Notes: generated from the letters alone by a model not told the origin. DNA of 64,000 nucleotides from CALCMJ01 sp964475415 (GCA_964475415.1 CAYYWZ010000003.1:1-64000), one strand, 5' to 3'; shown: positions 8,344 to 18,352, counted from the stretch's first letter. Made by a program: numbers and translations.

Positions 8344-9036
8344 TTATTCTTTGTTTAATCTTAATGCTTTTAGCGCATTTCCTTTGTCATCAAACAATCT
8401 TACTAGGTACATTCCTTTTCTGTAATCAGAAATGTTGTAAAAATTTCCTTCTTTATGATCCATAGCATTGATCTGCTTACCTACTATGTTATACATCGCA
8501 ACTGTAGCAACTCTATCATCATTTTTTATCTGGAACATATCCGATGTAGGATTAGGGAAGATGCTTAGGCTTGCACTATACTCGTTCTCGTCATTTGTAG
8601 AACTAGTAAGTGTACTTACGAATATATTTATAGATGTATAGATGTTTTCTTCATCATTTACATCATACAATTCGATAACGAACTCATATTCTGCGGCCTG
8701 TCCATGAGGATAGACGTAAAAGTTAAATAGTCCTTCACCTTCAGCTTCTATCATATTGATTTTATTAGCAGGAGAGGAAAATATTGAAGATTCTTCAGGA
8801 TAACATGTAAATAAATCACATACACTTAATCCCCACTCTGCTGGTCTGTCTTTAGCATTTGCGATTCTCCAATAGAATGAGGCTACTTCAGTTCCTGAAT
8901 TATCTATGGTGAAATCGGTTTCTATTTTTTCATCTGTAGCAATTCCCAAAGCCGTTATGTCAACTGGCGATATGCTGAGTTGCGCACTGGCTAAAATGCT
9001 GTTAAAAATGAAACATATGAGTAGTAGTCTTTTCAT
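8344..9036 (-). CDS. Small secreted protein with T9SS sorting domain
   Basis: A 230-residue exported protein. An N-terminal signal peptide (MKRLLLICFIFNSILASAQ) is cleaved after about residue 19. Residues 20-145 form a beta-rich region of unknown type (LSISPVDITALGIATDEKIETDF), resembling a small immunoglobulin-like module that discusses no catalytic motif. The last 75 residues are a type A sorting domain: SLSIFPNPTSDMFQI, TVAMYNIVGKQI, YRKGMYLVRLFDD. Two cysteines (near CDLFTCYP) could form a disulfide. It has its own terminator and is probably monocistronic. Function unknown; an extracellular or surface role is inferred from the export signals. Confidence 0.85.
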   Translation of the reverse strand: MKRLLLICFIFNSILASAQLSISPVDITALGIATDEKIETDFTIDNSGTEVASFYWRIANAKDRPAEWGLSVCDLFTCYPEESSIFSSPANKINMIEAEGEGLFNFYVYPHGQAAEYEFVIELYDVNDEENIYTSINIFVSTLTSSTNDENEYSASLSIFPNPTSDMFQIKNDDRVATVAMYNIVGKQINAMDHKEGNFYNISDYRKGMYLVRLFDDKGNALKALRLNKE

Positions 9037-9147
9037 GGATCTATAGTTTGTTATAAATTTAGGGAAAAAAAGGACAAATTCTACTTTTGTGGTAGCCTTA
9101 TTTTGTTAACGAAATGATAAAAGTGACTGCTAGGATACTAAAATACA

Positions 9148-9185
9148 TAAAAAAAAGGGTAAAGCACCGCTTTACCCTTTTTTTA
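9148..9185. terminator. Bidirectional terminator after the Omp28-like gene
   Basis: AAAAAAGGGTAAAGC (9151-9165) pairs with GCTTTACCCTTTTTT (9169-9183) around ACC, with A- and T-tracts on each side. It lies 22 bases past the stop of the gene at 9207. Confidence 0.88.
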
Positions 9186-9206
9186 TATCATTACTTTAGA
9201 GTCAGA

Positions 9207-11153
9207 TTATCTGATAACAGAAATCTTCTCTGTAGAAATTTTATCTCCTACTCTTACATGTATATAGTACATTCCTGCAGGTATGTCTTCCGTGTTAAAT
9301 GGTAATACATTCGTACCATTCAATGTTCCGAAATTCTGTGTTGCAACAGTAGCACCTACAGTATTTAGAATCTGAACAGTTACAGGTTGCGCATCTACTA
9401 GATTAAGTCTGATATTCGTAAGCCCGTCTGTTACAGGGTTAGGAAATACCTTTACAACATCTTCATCCAATAGGTCAGCTGTACTACTTACTAGTGTTGG
9501 TACTTTCCTAAGTGTGTTAGCATTATAAGCAACTCCACCTTCGTTCATATCATAGATTACGGCAACTATATTTTGCTCTTCTAGATCTTGACCTAGAGGA
9601 ATAGTGTAAGTATAAGTAGCTGTATATGTTTCTCCTGCCGCAATATCTGTCGGGAATAATCCTGCAGCTCCATCAAAACCTGTAAGAGCAGCTCTCAATG
9701 TGTGGTTGTACTCTATTTCATCTCCAGAAATTGGATTTGGTAAATTTTCATATCCATCCATTGGTCCTAGTCCTCCTCCAGCATAAGCATTAGCTTGTCT
9801 ATATGCAAATGCACCTCCTGTAACGTGATCTTCTGTTACAAGAAGAGAAAGATTGTAGTTAGTTCCAGTAAGGTTACTATGTGAAGTTCCACTTACTGTT
9901 ATAGCCATTTCTCTTGTAAAAGGATTGATTTCAGCAGAAATATCTACGCCTACTGGAGAAGGTCTGCTATTTGTAAAGTCAATTAATGCCTGACCAAAAG
10001 TACTCATATCATTAATTCCAGGTATTCCTGGATTAGTCCCTCTATCTATCACTAGAGTTGGGAATCCACTTACTAAATTAGCAAAAGGTGCTCCATACCC
10101 ATTAACCTCCATTGGATCATCCCATCCTGTGTTTCCACGGTGAACGGCAACTCCTGCAAAGAAATCACCGTATTGTTCTTCCATTAAATCCATAAATACA
10201 GCTCCTCTAGGACAAAACGGACACCATGTACCAGTAGCCTCTTCTACAAAGATTTGCTTTGCTGGGCCATTCATTACACCTACTATCTGCTCACTTAAGC
10301 CATTGTTAGTCATGTCCTGATCCATCTCACCATTAGGATTACTTATCGTTATTTCTATATCATTCTCATTAGCATTATCTAAGGTATAATTTTCAGTAAA
10401 CGTAAGGGTTGTAGTCTCAAGTGCTGCAAGATTAAGCCCATCGAACGTTTCTGTAACCGTATTTCCATTGATCTCGTAAGATGCATCTAGACTAGTTATA
10501 ACTTGTGATCCAGCATTTGTAATAGAAACAGATATCGGATTATCAGTTCCCATATCACCAAATCTATAATAACTTAGATCTGCATTAGCTGCAATATCAT
10601 AATCTCTTAGTTGTACTACACTTACATTATCGATAACTAACAAAAATTCATCCGTAGAATTATGATGGAATGCAATATAAATAGTTTGACCTACATAATC
10701 GTCTAAGTTAACACCTCTACGTGTAAGTACACCTGCAGGCTCACCAACTATACTGAACAACTCGTCTGTAAAATTAGCAATTTCGTTACCCGTAGTAGAT
10801 ACAACAACTCTATATCCATCAGGATAATTAGCATCAATCGATCCAGCATCCCATGTAAACAGAGTTCCTGCATCAGCGATTTCTACAGCTGGAGTAATCA
10901 ACCAATTATCAGCTGGCGTTATTGCTGTAAACCATGAGGTAGCTACCGCGCCTAATCCTAGACCAGTTTCTCCCGGTATAAATCCACCAGCAAAAGCAGC
11001 TACATTAGGTGCTGGAGTAGCCATATCACCATCTATTGTTGTAAACTCTCCTAGCGTACCATCATCGAAATCTTCCGAAAGAAGAATATTCTGCCCGAAA
11101 CTCATTGTAATTGTAAAAAGGAATATCATCATTCCTAGTAAATTTCTTTTCAT
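9207..11153 (-). CDS. Secreted cleaved-adhesin/Omp28-like thioredoxin-fold protein with T9SS sorting domain
   Basis: A 648-residue exported protein. Signal peptide at residues 1-20 (ending TMSFGQ). Residues about 22-185 are a cleaved-adhesin (choice-of-anchor J) beta-sandwich: LLSEDFDDGTLG, DNWLITPAVEI, DYVGQTIYIAFHH, FLLVIDNVSV. A CARDB-like stretch follows (about 190-290). Residues about 295-500 are Omp28-like with a thioredoxin-type WCPFCPRG motif, so a CxxC redox site is present. The final 75 residues are a type A sorting domain (FPNPVTDGL ... GMYYIHV). Similar proteins are surface-exposed in gliding or pathogenic Bacteroidota; substrate unknown. It is monocistronic with a terminator. Confidence 0.88.
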   Translation of the reverse strand: MKRNLLGMMIFLFTITMSFGQNILLSEDFDDGTLGEFTTIDGDMATPAPNVAAFAGGFIPGETGLGLGAVATSWFTAITPADNWLITPAVEIADAGTLFTWDAGSIDANYPDGYRVVVSTTGNEIANFTDELFSIVGEPAGVLTRRGVNLDDYVGQTIYIAFHHNSTDEFLLVIDNVSVVQLRDYDIAANADLSYYRFGDMGTDNPISVSITNAGSQVITSLDASYEINGNTVTETFDGLNLAALETTTLTFTENYTLDNANENDIEITISNPNGEMDQDMTNNGLSEQIVGVMNGPAKQIFVEEATGTWCPFCPRGAVFMDLMEEQYGDFFAGVAVHRGNTGWDDPMEVNGYGAPFANLVSGFPTLVIDRGTNPGIPGINDMSTFGQALIDFTNSRPSPVGVDISAEINPFTREMAITVSGTSHSNLTGTNYNLSLLVTEDHVTGGAFAYRQANAYAGGGLGPMDGYENLPNPISGDEIEYNHTLRAALTGFDGAAGLFPTDIAAGETYTATYTYTIPLGQDLEEQNIVAVIYDMNEGGVAYNANTLRKVPTLVSSTADLLDEDVVKVFPNPVTDGLTNIRLNLVDAQPVTVQILNTVGATVATQNFGTLNGTNVLPFNTEDIPAGMYYIHVRVGDKISTEKISVIR

Positions 11154-11653
11154 CTTAAAATATATTATTAAGTTATTAATCTCCTAGTCGAAATATCTTT
11201 ATAGATTTTGAATATAAATAATGGACATTTCCATCAAGGAATAGTTAAATAAAGGTAGTAATTGTAATAGTAGACATAATTGCTAATTAGCTGATTTCTA
11301 AATATTTGTAATCGATAAACAGTAAAAACATCATTCACTTTTCGAGAGTGATAATACACATATTTACCATCTCATCACTTATTTAGATTTTATACTAATG
11401 CAGCAGATGTACCTTATACTATTAGAATTATTACACCTAAGTTACTAAAAAATGAAATACTCTAGACTTTTTCACCGAAAATACTACTATGTGTTTTGCA
11501 TCAGTCGCCTTCAAGACAAAATTTATAATTCTATGACTAGATCTTACACTTAGAGTTAATTTTTATTCAACCTTTTATAGAAAAACATAATTATTTTTGG
11601 AGCCATATGGGTATAGCAATTTTAGAATTAGATAGCAAATGATATTTCAATAT
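11154..11653. other. 500-bp AT-rich intergenic region
   Basis: No gene, hairpin terminator or repeat could be supported in this stretch. It must hold the promoter of the Omp28-like gene at its left end and the downstream tail of the ABC operon at its right end, but no convincing boxes were found. Confidence 0.5.
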
Positions 11654-12334
11654 TTACACTAAGCCTAAACGTTCTATCTGGTTTCCTATCGTTATCGTTT
11701 TCATCTCTGATTCTAACAATGAGTATTCTTCTGGTAATGCTTTCGTAGTAAATTGACCTTCCTGGAGTAAATGTATCTCATCACAGGTATCTTGTAGGGT
11801 AGAGAAAATATGGGAAGAAATGATAACTGTTTTTCCTAGCTCCTTCAATTTAAGAATGATTTCTGTAATGACTATGTTACTCTGAATATCTACACCGCTA
11901 AATGGTTCGTCGAGTATATAGACATCGTTGTTTTGAATAAGAATGGCTAGTAGGGATAATTTCTTTTTCATACCAGTAGAATAATTACTAGCATAACCTT
12001 CTAGGGGAAGATCGAAGATGTTTTTTTCTCTGTAGTCTAGATTACTTAACTTTCTCGCTTGCGCAAATAGTTGTAAATATTCTGCCCCAGTAATTCGCGT
12101 GAAAATATAGGGTGTAGTTTCTAGAAAACCTAAGTGGTTTTTGAGCAAGGTAAACGGACTAGTTACTTCTCCATCATGTATTTCTAAACCCGCTATACAT
12201 CTGAACAAGGTTGTCTTCCCAGCTCCATTTTCTCCTACAATACCATAGACCTTTCCTTTATGTAAATCAAGGGAAATATCTCTGAGTATTTTTTTGGTGC
12301 CAAAGCTTTTTGATAAATTATGCAATTGGATCAT
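11654..12334 (-). CDS. ABC transporter ATP-binding protein
   Basis: A 226-residue cytoplasmic ATPase that drives the membrane partner encoded just upstream. All nucleotide-binding motifs are present: Walker A GENGAGKTT near residue 36, signature YSTGMKKKLS, Walker B VYILDEP, and the switch His in IISSHIF. The signature is of the export/ABC-2 kind rather than an importer. Its start overlaps the permease stop by four bases (ATGA arrangement), so the two are translationally coupled. No accessory protein is next to it, and the substrate is unknown. Confidence 0.92.
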   Translation of the reverse strand: MIQLHNLSKSFGTKKILRDISLDLHKGKVYGIVGENGAGKTTLFRCIAGLEIHDGEVTSPFTLLKNHLGFLETTPYIFTRITGAEYLQLFAQARKLSNLDYREKNIFDLPLEGYASNYSTGMKKKLSLLAILIQNNDVYILDEPFSGVDIQSNIVITEIILKLKELGKTVIISSHIFSTLQDTCDEIHLLQEGQFTTKALPEEYSLLESEMKTITIGNQIERLGLV

Positions 12335-13248
12335 GTCAATATTTTGTCAAGTTGGACAATAGATTTCTTAAATAAGAAGGGGATATACAAAAGTAATAAT
12401 GGCGGAAATAAATATCCTACAGCTAATATGATGGCCATGGGTAAATTTATTTGTTTCGGATATATAGCATATTTAGCAACGATAGTTGTAGTCATATATA
12501 AGCATGCTACCATCCAAAATATGATAAGAAGAAATATTTTATCTGTATAGAAAAATGCCAGCGCAATAATAAATGGTATCAGAAGAAGAGAAATATAATG
12601 TATGCTTGTCTTTATCTTGTAGAATAGAAAATCTTTGCTTTTGTAATTGTATATCCATACAAAGTAAGGAGACTCTATCTCACTGTAAAAGGACATAGAA
12701 GTCATTACGGCAACTAGTATAGTAAATGCTGCGAGGTTAAAATTTTTGACATATATACCTATAGTTACTAAAATGATGAGTACTAGGAACAAAGGAAAAC
12801 TGATCCTGAATCCTCTAAGAAACTCAAAGGGATGTTTGTAGAATGGTGTTTTTACAACAAGATTAGAAGAATGAATGGGTCGAATAAATGCTAAGAACAA
12901 AGCAGAAAACAATAAGCATCCTGCAACTAGAAACTGTAGCTTATATACCAGAAAGATAACAAAGGGAATGGTCAAAAAACTATATTCTAAGATCCTGATT
13001 TGTCGATACGTTTTCTTGCTGAAGCAGATACCTATAAATCTATTTCTTTCCTTACTAGAAAACTGTAATAAGCCTGCTACAGCAATAAAAGTATAGATGT
13101 AGATAGCGAGGCTAGTTTTGTAAAATAATAATAAAGAAAGACTGTAAAACCCAACTACAACTAACAAGATGCCTATATAGGGCTGGAATCCTAAGTGTTG
13201 GATATACCTCATTATCCTGGAAAACTGGAGATGAAAATAAAAACTCAT
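12331..13248 (-). CDS. ABC-2-type membrane permease subunit
   Basis: A 305-residue very hydrophobic protein with about eight membrane segments, starting MSFYFHLQFSRIMRYI. It has no recognisable catalytic motif and low sequence complexity in the membrane segments, as usual for this class. It is called as the permease because it precedes and overlaps the ATPase gene by four bases. Together they would form an exporter of unknown substrate, in an arrangement like small two-gene exporters of Bacteroidota. The assignment rests mostly on context. Confidence 0.75.
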   Translation of the reverse strand: MSFYFHLQFSRIMRYIQHLGFQPYIGILLVVVGFYSLSLLLFYKTSLAIYIYTFIAVAGLLQFSSKERNRFIGICFSKKTYRQIRILEYSFLTIPFVIFLVYKLQFLVAGCLLFSALFLAFIRPIHSSNLVVKTPFYKHPFEFLRGFRISFPLFLVLIILVTIGIYVKNFNLAAFTILVAVMTSMSFYSEIESPYFVWIYNYKSKDFLFYKIKTSIHYISLLLIPFIIALAFFYTDKIFLLIIFWMVACLYMTTTIVAKYAIYPKQINLPMAIILAVGYLFPPLLLLYIPFLFKKSIVQLDKILT

Positions 13249-13474
13249 ATATTCCTTATGTCTAGCTCTTTTGTTAGGGCAAGTATCTTAATTTATAATT
13301 TATAATAGAAATAATATAGACTAACATTCTCTATTCCATGATGATAAGTTCTGCAATAGTCTACGATTATCTTTATCTGACGATATATTCTGGACAAAAA
13401 GATTGCAATAAGTTGGTTTCCGAAACAGTAATTACCCTAAAATTTGTATATCTTAATTAGCATAAATAACTAAG

Positions 13475-16400
13475 ATGTATAGAATTCCAATAATTAGCTT
13501 TCTTTTAGTGCTTTATATATTTGTAAATGCACAGTCTGACCAGAGAGCTCTATTCCAAAAGACACAAAATTTCAAAGCTCCAATATCGGAGACCGTAGAT
13601 CTTTTTATAGATAAATTCCATGGTGAGCTAGGACTAAATTCCCCTCAAGATTTAAAAAAGACGAGGAGCTTCGGTGCAAAAAATGGATGGGTAAGAAATA
13701 GATATACACAAACTTATAAGGGACTAGATGTATTGGGCTCGTCTTATATTTTACATGAAAAAAATGGTAGCGTAGAAAAATCTACAGGGACGATATATCC
13801 GCTGATAAATATTTCTATTATTCCACAGCTACAGGTAGCTCAAGCTACTCAGGCGCTAAAAGATCAAATAATCAACAGTATAGATCTGGGAAAGTATAGT
13901 CCCTTAGAAGTGTATAATACAATAGAGATTCTAGATAAGAGGCTATGTGTTATGGATAAGGCCTATCCTAATTTTTCTGGGCGATACATGCTGGTATATG
14001 AGATAGATGCTCGATATGAGACGGATGCGTATCAGAAATTCAGATATTTGCTAGATGCAAATACAGGTCAGTTACTAGATCAGTATACAGAGATATGTCA
14101 CATAGGGGAGGAAGGAATAGCGCTAACTAGATATTATGGCGAACAGAATATAACAACGACAAGCACGGCGCAAGGCAGATTTCGGTTATTTGACGATACA
14201 AGAAAGGTTCATACCGTAAACGGAAATGAAAGAAATAATAATTTAACATTCGGGTATGAGTATTTTGAGGATGACGATAATTATTGGGATAATGCTAATG
14301 AGAACTTAGATGAGGTAGCCGGTGATGCGCATTATTGTACAGCGGCTTACCATGATTATATGTTAGAAAATTTTGGATGGAAAGGGGTAGATGGAGTAGG
14401 TGGAGATCTTGTATCTGTAGTTCATGTCAATGGAAGATTCTATCTCAATGCCTACTGGGACGGTACAGCAACTTATTATGGTAATGGACTATGTGCAGAC
14501 TATGGTCCATTAACAAGTTTAGATGTAGTAGGACATGAGTTTGCGCACGGGTTTACAGAATTTACTTCTGGTCTTATCTACAGAAATGAATCTGGTGCCC
14601 TTAACGAATCTATAAGCGATATACTTGGTAAGGCACTCGAGCATGAGTATGATCCAGATAATTTTAACTGGGATATAGGAGGTAGGTTTACTACTGGTGA
14701 TGCCTTGCCTTTCAGAAGTATGTCAGACCCTAATGAGCGGAATGATCCTAAGTATTATAGAGGTACGTTTTGGCAAAATGGATTAGGAGATAACGGAGGT
14801 GTACATTCTAATAGTGGTGTATATAATTTCTGGTATTACCTACTTGTAGAAGGAGCTGCTGGAGAAAATGAAGCGGGTGTAAATTATAATGTCAATGCTA
14901 TAGGATTTGAAAAAGCTACAGATATTGTTTTTGGAACGCAAGTAGCCTACTTTACACCATCGAGTAACTATGTAGAAGCATTCAAAAGAACACTAGAGTA
15001 TACGACTGATACGTACGGAGAAGGAAGTTTGGAATATACAGCAGTAAGTGAAGCTTGGAAAGCGGTAGGCTTGTCAGAGGATGTAAGCTTCGTTCAGCTG
15101 TCTGGTGATTTTCTAGAAGAGGTATTTATAAGTACCCTTTGTCCTGATGATTGTTTTCCTGTAGAAATAGTTTTGACAAATTCAGGACTAGATATATTAG
15201 AAGCAGGTACAGAAGTTAAGTTGAAATATTTTTTATCTAATGTAGAAACGGCTACTGAGTCATTTAACCTTACAGAGACCTTTGCTCCTGGAGATAGTGT
15301 ATGGTATACATTCGACAGAGAAATCTGTTTTAATGTAGATGGGGAAGTGGGACAGCAAAATTCTGTTAGAGTAGAATATGCAGTAGGTGCCGAAACAGAT
15401 TTCCAACGAATTGGTACTCATTTTATCAATTATAACGGTGGAGAAGGTAAGGATCTAGAACTAGAACGAGCAGAGTATACAACAGAGGTCTGCGAGGAAA
15501 CTCAGCACAGGCTAGCCTTATATTATTCTATCAGTGGGTGTGACGTAATAGAAGCAGGACAAACTATAGAACTTATTCAGTCTATTAATGGAGTGGAGCA
15601 GAGTAATGATATAGCCGTTAATTTCCCTATTTCGCCTAGTGTAACGTATATCTTAGTAAGATCTCTTAGCCTAACAATGCCTCTCGAACAACAAAATATA
15701 CTGAGAACAGAATTGCGATTTCCTGAAGACTTAGAGACCTCTAATAATTTTATAGATCAGGATTACAATGTGTACGAAGTTATGGAAGAAGGAGCTATGG
15801 AGAATTTCGGAGTCTTCGAAGTAGATGCAAGTCGATATCTAAGTATTAACGATTTGTCTAGAACGCAGCACGAGGTTGTCAATTATAATGGCAACAGGAA
15901 GCTAGCAGTTTCCATTAACCAACCTTCTACCAATGTCAGAAACTGCCCTGATCCTGAAGATATTTTTTCTGACTATTTTTTCAAAAATGAAATTTCAGGC
16001 TGTTTTGATGTTACGGGTATAAATGATCCAGTTCTTAGGTTCGATGTAATACCTTATTACAGTAATCAGGTAGAAGGACTCACCATAGATAGAACAGCAA
16101 TGTTCAAAGTGTTTCTGCAAGCTGCCTCTAATTCATCTATTGAGATAGAAGCGTTTCCCGTAGAAATAGACTTAGAAGAAGGCGTAGAGCACGCTATGGA
16201 ATATGATATACCAGAAGATACGGGATCCTTTGTGATTAGTTCTGCCTGTATGATTGGAAATGACTTTGCTGTAGAGTCGGGGCTATATGATGAGATAGAT
16301 GCGTTTATATATGATAACATCCGTATCGAGAGTCGATCTACAACTTCAGCAGAAGACTTGATAGATGCAGAAGCATTACAGGTATATCCTAATCCTGCAT

Positions 16401-16603
16401 CTGATGTGATAAACTTTAACTATAAGTCAGAGGGAACTTACAATCTTTCTATCTATACAATAGATGGTAGAATAGTAGATTATGTAACTGAGAGAAGCAA
16501 CACTTATTCATGGAACGTTCCAGTGGATTTTTCAGGATTGATAATGTATAAGATAGAAGATTCAGCAGGTAAATCTGCAGTTGGAAAAATTGTAGTTCAT
16601 TAA
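13475..16603 (+). CDS. Thermolysin-like M4 metalloprotease with T9SS sorting domain
   Basis: A 1042-residue secreted protease. Signal peptide at residues 1-19 (ending IFVNAQ). Residues about 40-200 are an FTP/PepSY-type inhibitory propeptide. The M4 catalytic domain spans about 215-530: zinc motif H354-E-F-A-H358, third ligand E378 in GALNESISD, and the catalytic His in GGVHSNSGVYNFWYYLL. About 400 residues of beta-rich repeats (CARDB-like and adhesin-like) follow. The last 75 residues are a type A sorting domain (YPNPASDVINF ... GLIMYKIED). All catalytic residues are kept, so the enzyme is likely active outside the cell in protein degradation. Monocistronic or followed by the DUF1569 gene 53 bases downstream. 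Confidence 0.95.
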   Translation: MYRIPIISFLLVLYIFVNAQSDQRALFQKTQNFKAPISETVDLFIDKFHGELGLNSPQDLKKTRSFGAKNGWVRNRYTQTYKGLDVLGSSYILHEKNGSVEKSTGTIYPLINISIIPQLQVAQATQALKDQIINSIDLGKYSPLEVYNTIEILDKRLCVMDKAYPNFSGRYMLVYEIDARYETDAYQKFRYLLDANTGQLLDQYTEICHIGEEGIALTRYYGEQNITTTSTAQGRFRLFDDTRKVHTVNGNERNNNLTFGYEYFEDDDNYWDNANENLDEVAGDAHYCTAAYHDYMLENFGWKGVDGVGGDLVSVVHVNGRFYLNAYWDGTATYYGNGLCADYGPLTSLDVVGHEFAHGFTEFTSGLIYRNESGALNESISDILGKALEHEYDPDNFNWDIGGRFTTGDALPFRSMSDPNERNDPKYYRGTFWQNGLGDNGGVHSNSGVYNFWYYLLVEGAAGENEAGVNYNVNAIGFEKATDIVFGTQVAYFTPSSNYVEAFKRTLEYTTDTYGEGSLEYTAVSEAWKAVGLSEDVSFVQLSGDFLEEVFISTLCPDDCFPVEIVLTNSGLDILEAGTEVKLKYFLSNVETATESFNLTETFAPGDSVWYTFDREICFNVDGEVGQQNSVRVEYAVGAETDFQRIGTHFINYNGGEGKDLELERAEYTTEVCEETQHRLALYYSISGCDVIEAGQTIELIQSINGVEQSNDIAVNFPISPSVTYILVRSLSLTMPLEQQNILRTELRFPEDLETSNNFIDQDYNVYEVMEEGAMENFGVFEVDASRYLSINDLSRTQHEVVNYNGNRKLAVSINQPSTNVRNCPDPEDIFSDYFFKNEISGCFDVTGINDPVLRFDVIPYYSNQVEGLTIDRTAMFKVFLQAASNSSIEIEAFPVEIDLEEGVEHAMEYDIPEDTGSFVISSACMIGNDFAVESGLYDEIDAFIYDNIRIESRSTTSAEDLIDAEALQVYPNPASDVINFNYKSEGTYNLSIYTIDGRIVDYVTERSNTYSWNVPVDFSGLIMYKIEDSAGKSAVGKIVVH

Positions 16604-16656
16604 ATCAGGTAAGGATCCATAGACTAACTTATTGTTTATATTGTAAAATAAGTATT

Positions 16657-17109
16657 ATGCAAAATGCTTTTGAAAAACAAGATGTAAATGAGTCGATAGA
16701 AAGAATAAATAAGCTAAGCTCAGCATCAACTCCTCAATGGGGTAAGATGAATGTAGCGCAGATGCTCGCTCATTGTAATGTGGCCTATGATATGGCGTAT
16801 ACGGACAAGTATCCTCAACCAAATGGGTTTATAAGATTCATGTTGAAGTTATTTGTAAAAAACGGTGTTGTAGGTCCTAAGCCTTATCCTAAAAATAGCA
16901 GAACGGCGCCAGCTTTTCTTGTTTCAGCGGATCAGGATTTTGAGAAAGAAAAGAAAAAAATCACAGACTACTTAGTACAGACACAATCTTTAGGGAAGGA
17001 TCATTTCCATATGAAGGAATCTAATTCTTTTGGTAAGCTGACCAGCGATGAGTGGAGTATGTTGTTTTCTAAACATCTAGATCATCACCTGACACAGTTC
17101 GGTGTGTGA
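16657..17109 (+). CDS. DUF1569 (DinB-like) protein
   Basis: A 150-residue cytoplasmic protein. The conserved features of DUF1569, a branch of the DinB four-helix fold, are present: KMNVAQMLAHCNVAYDMAY near residue 30 and the C-terminal HLDHHLTQFGV. The histidines H42, and the pair near residues 143-144, would form the metal site of this fold. DinB-type proteins include thiol-dependent transferases, but the function of DUF1569 is not known. It follows the M4 protease gene on the same strand with a 53-base gap. Confidence 0.85.
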   Translation: MQNAFEKQDVNESIERINKLSSASTPQWGKMNVAQMLAHCNVAYDMAYTDKYPQPNGFIRFMLKLFVKNGVVGPKPYPKNSRTAPAFLVSADQDFEKEKKKITDYLVQTQSLGKDHFHMKESNSFGKLTSDEWSMLFSKHLDHHLTQFGV

Positions 17110-17668
17110 GGATCATAAGGGTATCGGCTTTATTGTCGAATTCTTCACAACATATTTATTTAAAGCAATTTATTGAATCTATACTCGATATAATTACGTG
17201 TCTAGAGAATCAAATTATCTATACATATGTATTTGTTTTCATCAAGCCAAAATTCAAGATTAACGAATTGACCCAATATAATCCAAGAATCTGCATCCGA
17301 AAATTTTCTCAGTTGCTCTGCTATTAGACATACTCTGTGGACTGTATATATCAAGTTCTTTTTTTTGATTTTTAATACTGACTAACGGCAACAATATTGA
17401 TTGATTTTGTGTAATTTATATATTACTAAATTAACATAATTGTTCGATTTGACGTTAACTTTATTAATTTACTCCCTACTTTGTAAAGCAAAATTAGATA
17501 AATTTTTCACCCTTAATTTTCGGCTTTAGCGTCGGGAGTCTGGGGAATGAACTATAACGGATAATGATATGTGCCGTCTCCCTGAGGTACGAAGAGATAT
17601 GGCATCCTTTTTATAAACATGAATCAGATTTTAGAAGTTTATTCTACACGTTTTAAAGAAATTTAGAA
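17110..17668. other. Accessory intergenic patch with hairpins and possible cassette-boundary motif
   Basis: No gene is supported. It contains ACTAACGGCAACAATATTGATT near 17381-17402, the segment TAGCGTCGGGAGTCTGGGGAATGAACT near 17527-17553 that resembles one at 5502-5521, and an imperfect hairpin (TGCC 17572-17575 with GGCA 17601-17604; TCTC 17577-17580 with GAGA 17594-17597). The patch borders a wrecked Fic gene, so it may mark past insertion or deletion. Confidence 0.4.
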
Positions 17669-18348
17669 CTAATTTGACAGAAATATTTTCTTTGAATAAA
17701 GTGATTTATTAGTTCTTAGTGCTAAAAAGTAAATACCGCTTGGCATTGTTTTATTAATAAAAATACTTTCATTTTCAAATACATATTCTTCGTTAATAAT
17801 TGCGCCATTAACAGAATACATTGTCAGTGTGCTCCGGCTAGGCAAAGAACTCGTCTTGATTAATATTCTATTACCAATTTGACTCACACTAAACAGACTT
17901 GTTTTATCTTCAACTAGATCATTTTCAGTATTAGATGTAACGCAATCCAATTTAGCAGTGCCACCTCGATGCCAATCGTCTTTAACACTAATTTTTAGTA
18001 ATACGTTATGAAGGTTCTTTATGGTAGATTCGGTTAATCGTAACTCTTTTGGAGATTTGGTTATAATATCTAGAGCATTGTAATAACCTACAACTTCTTG
18101 AGAATCTCTGTCCTCAATTTGGGATATATCAATTTTTTCAAGCAGTGTTTTTACTTGCTTATCAGACAATTTTGAACCTTCAATCCTTGTGGATGATCCA
18201 ATGCTTTGAATCGTTGCAAGAGTTTTTAGTTGGTTTAGACTTGTTTTCTCTCTTTGTTGAAATCTTGACCATTGAATTTCAAATTTTTCAACTTGTCTAA
18301 GTACTTCCAGCTTAATTCTATTGTGAAATTATAAATCTCTTTGCTCAT
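17669..18348 (-). pseudogene. Fic-family fragment, frameshifted and fused to a T9SS sorting domain
   Basis: Translation from ATG at 18348 gives a typical Fic N-terminus (MSKEIYNFTIELSWKY) that goes out of frame near 18310; the next frame continues QVEKFEIQWSRFQQRE, IGSSTRIEGSKLSDKQ, EDRDSQEVVGYYNALDII and LHNVLLK..DDWHRGG. A one-base loss near 18310 explains the break. At about 17960 the Fic sequence stops before the HPFxxGNGR catalytic motif and is replaced by 97 residues of a T9SS-type module (SVSQIGNRILIKT, TMYSVNGAIINE, MPSGIYFLALRT). There is no signal peptide, so the sorting module cannot work. This is a deletion or recombination scar joining two unrelated genes. Reading only the 166 residues from the TTG at 18169 would miss the Fic start. 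Confidence 0.8.
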
Positions 18349-18352
18349 TATT

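Noticed and set aside
9082..9089. Rightward promoter (TACTTTTG)
   Set aside because: It matches the -7 box but no rightward gene follows; the 63-residue frame there overlaps a terminator and the Omp28-like gene.
17106..17327. 73-residue frame after the DUF1569 gene
   Set aside because: No family, odd composition, and it overlaps the preceding stop; it lies in an accessory non-coding patch.
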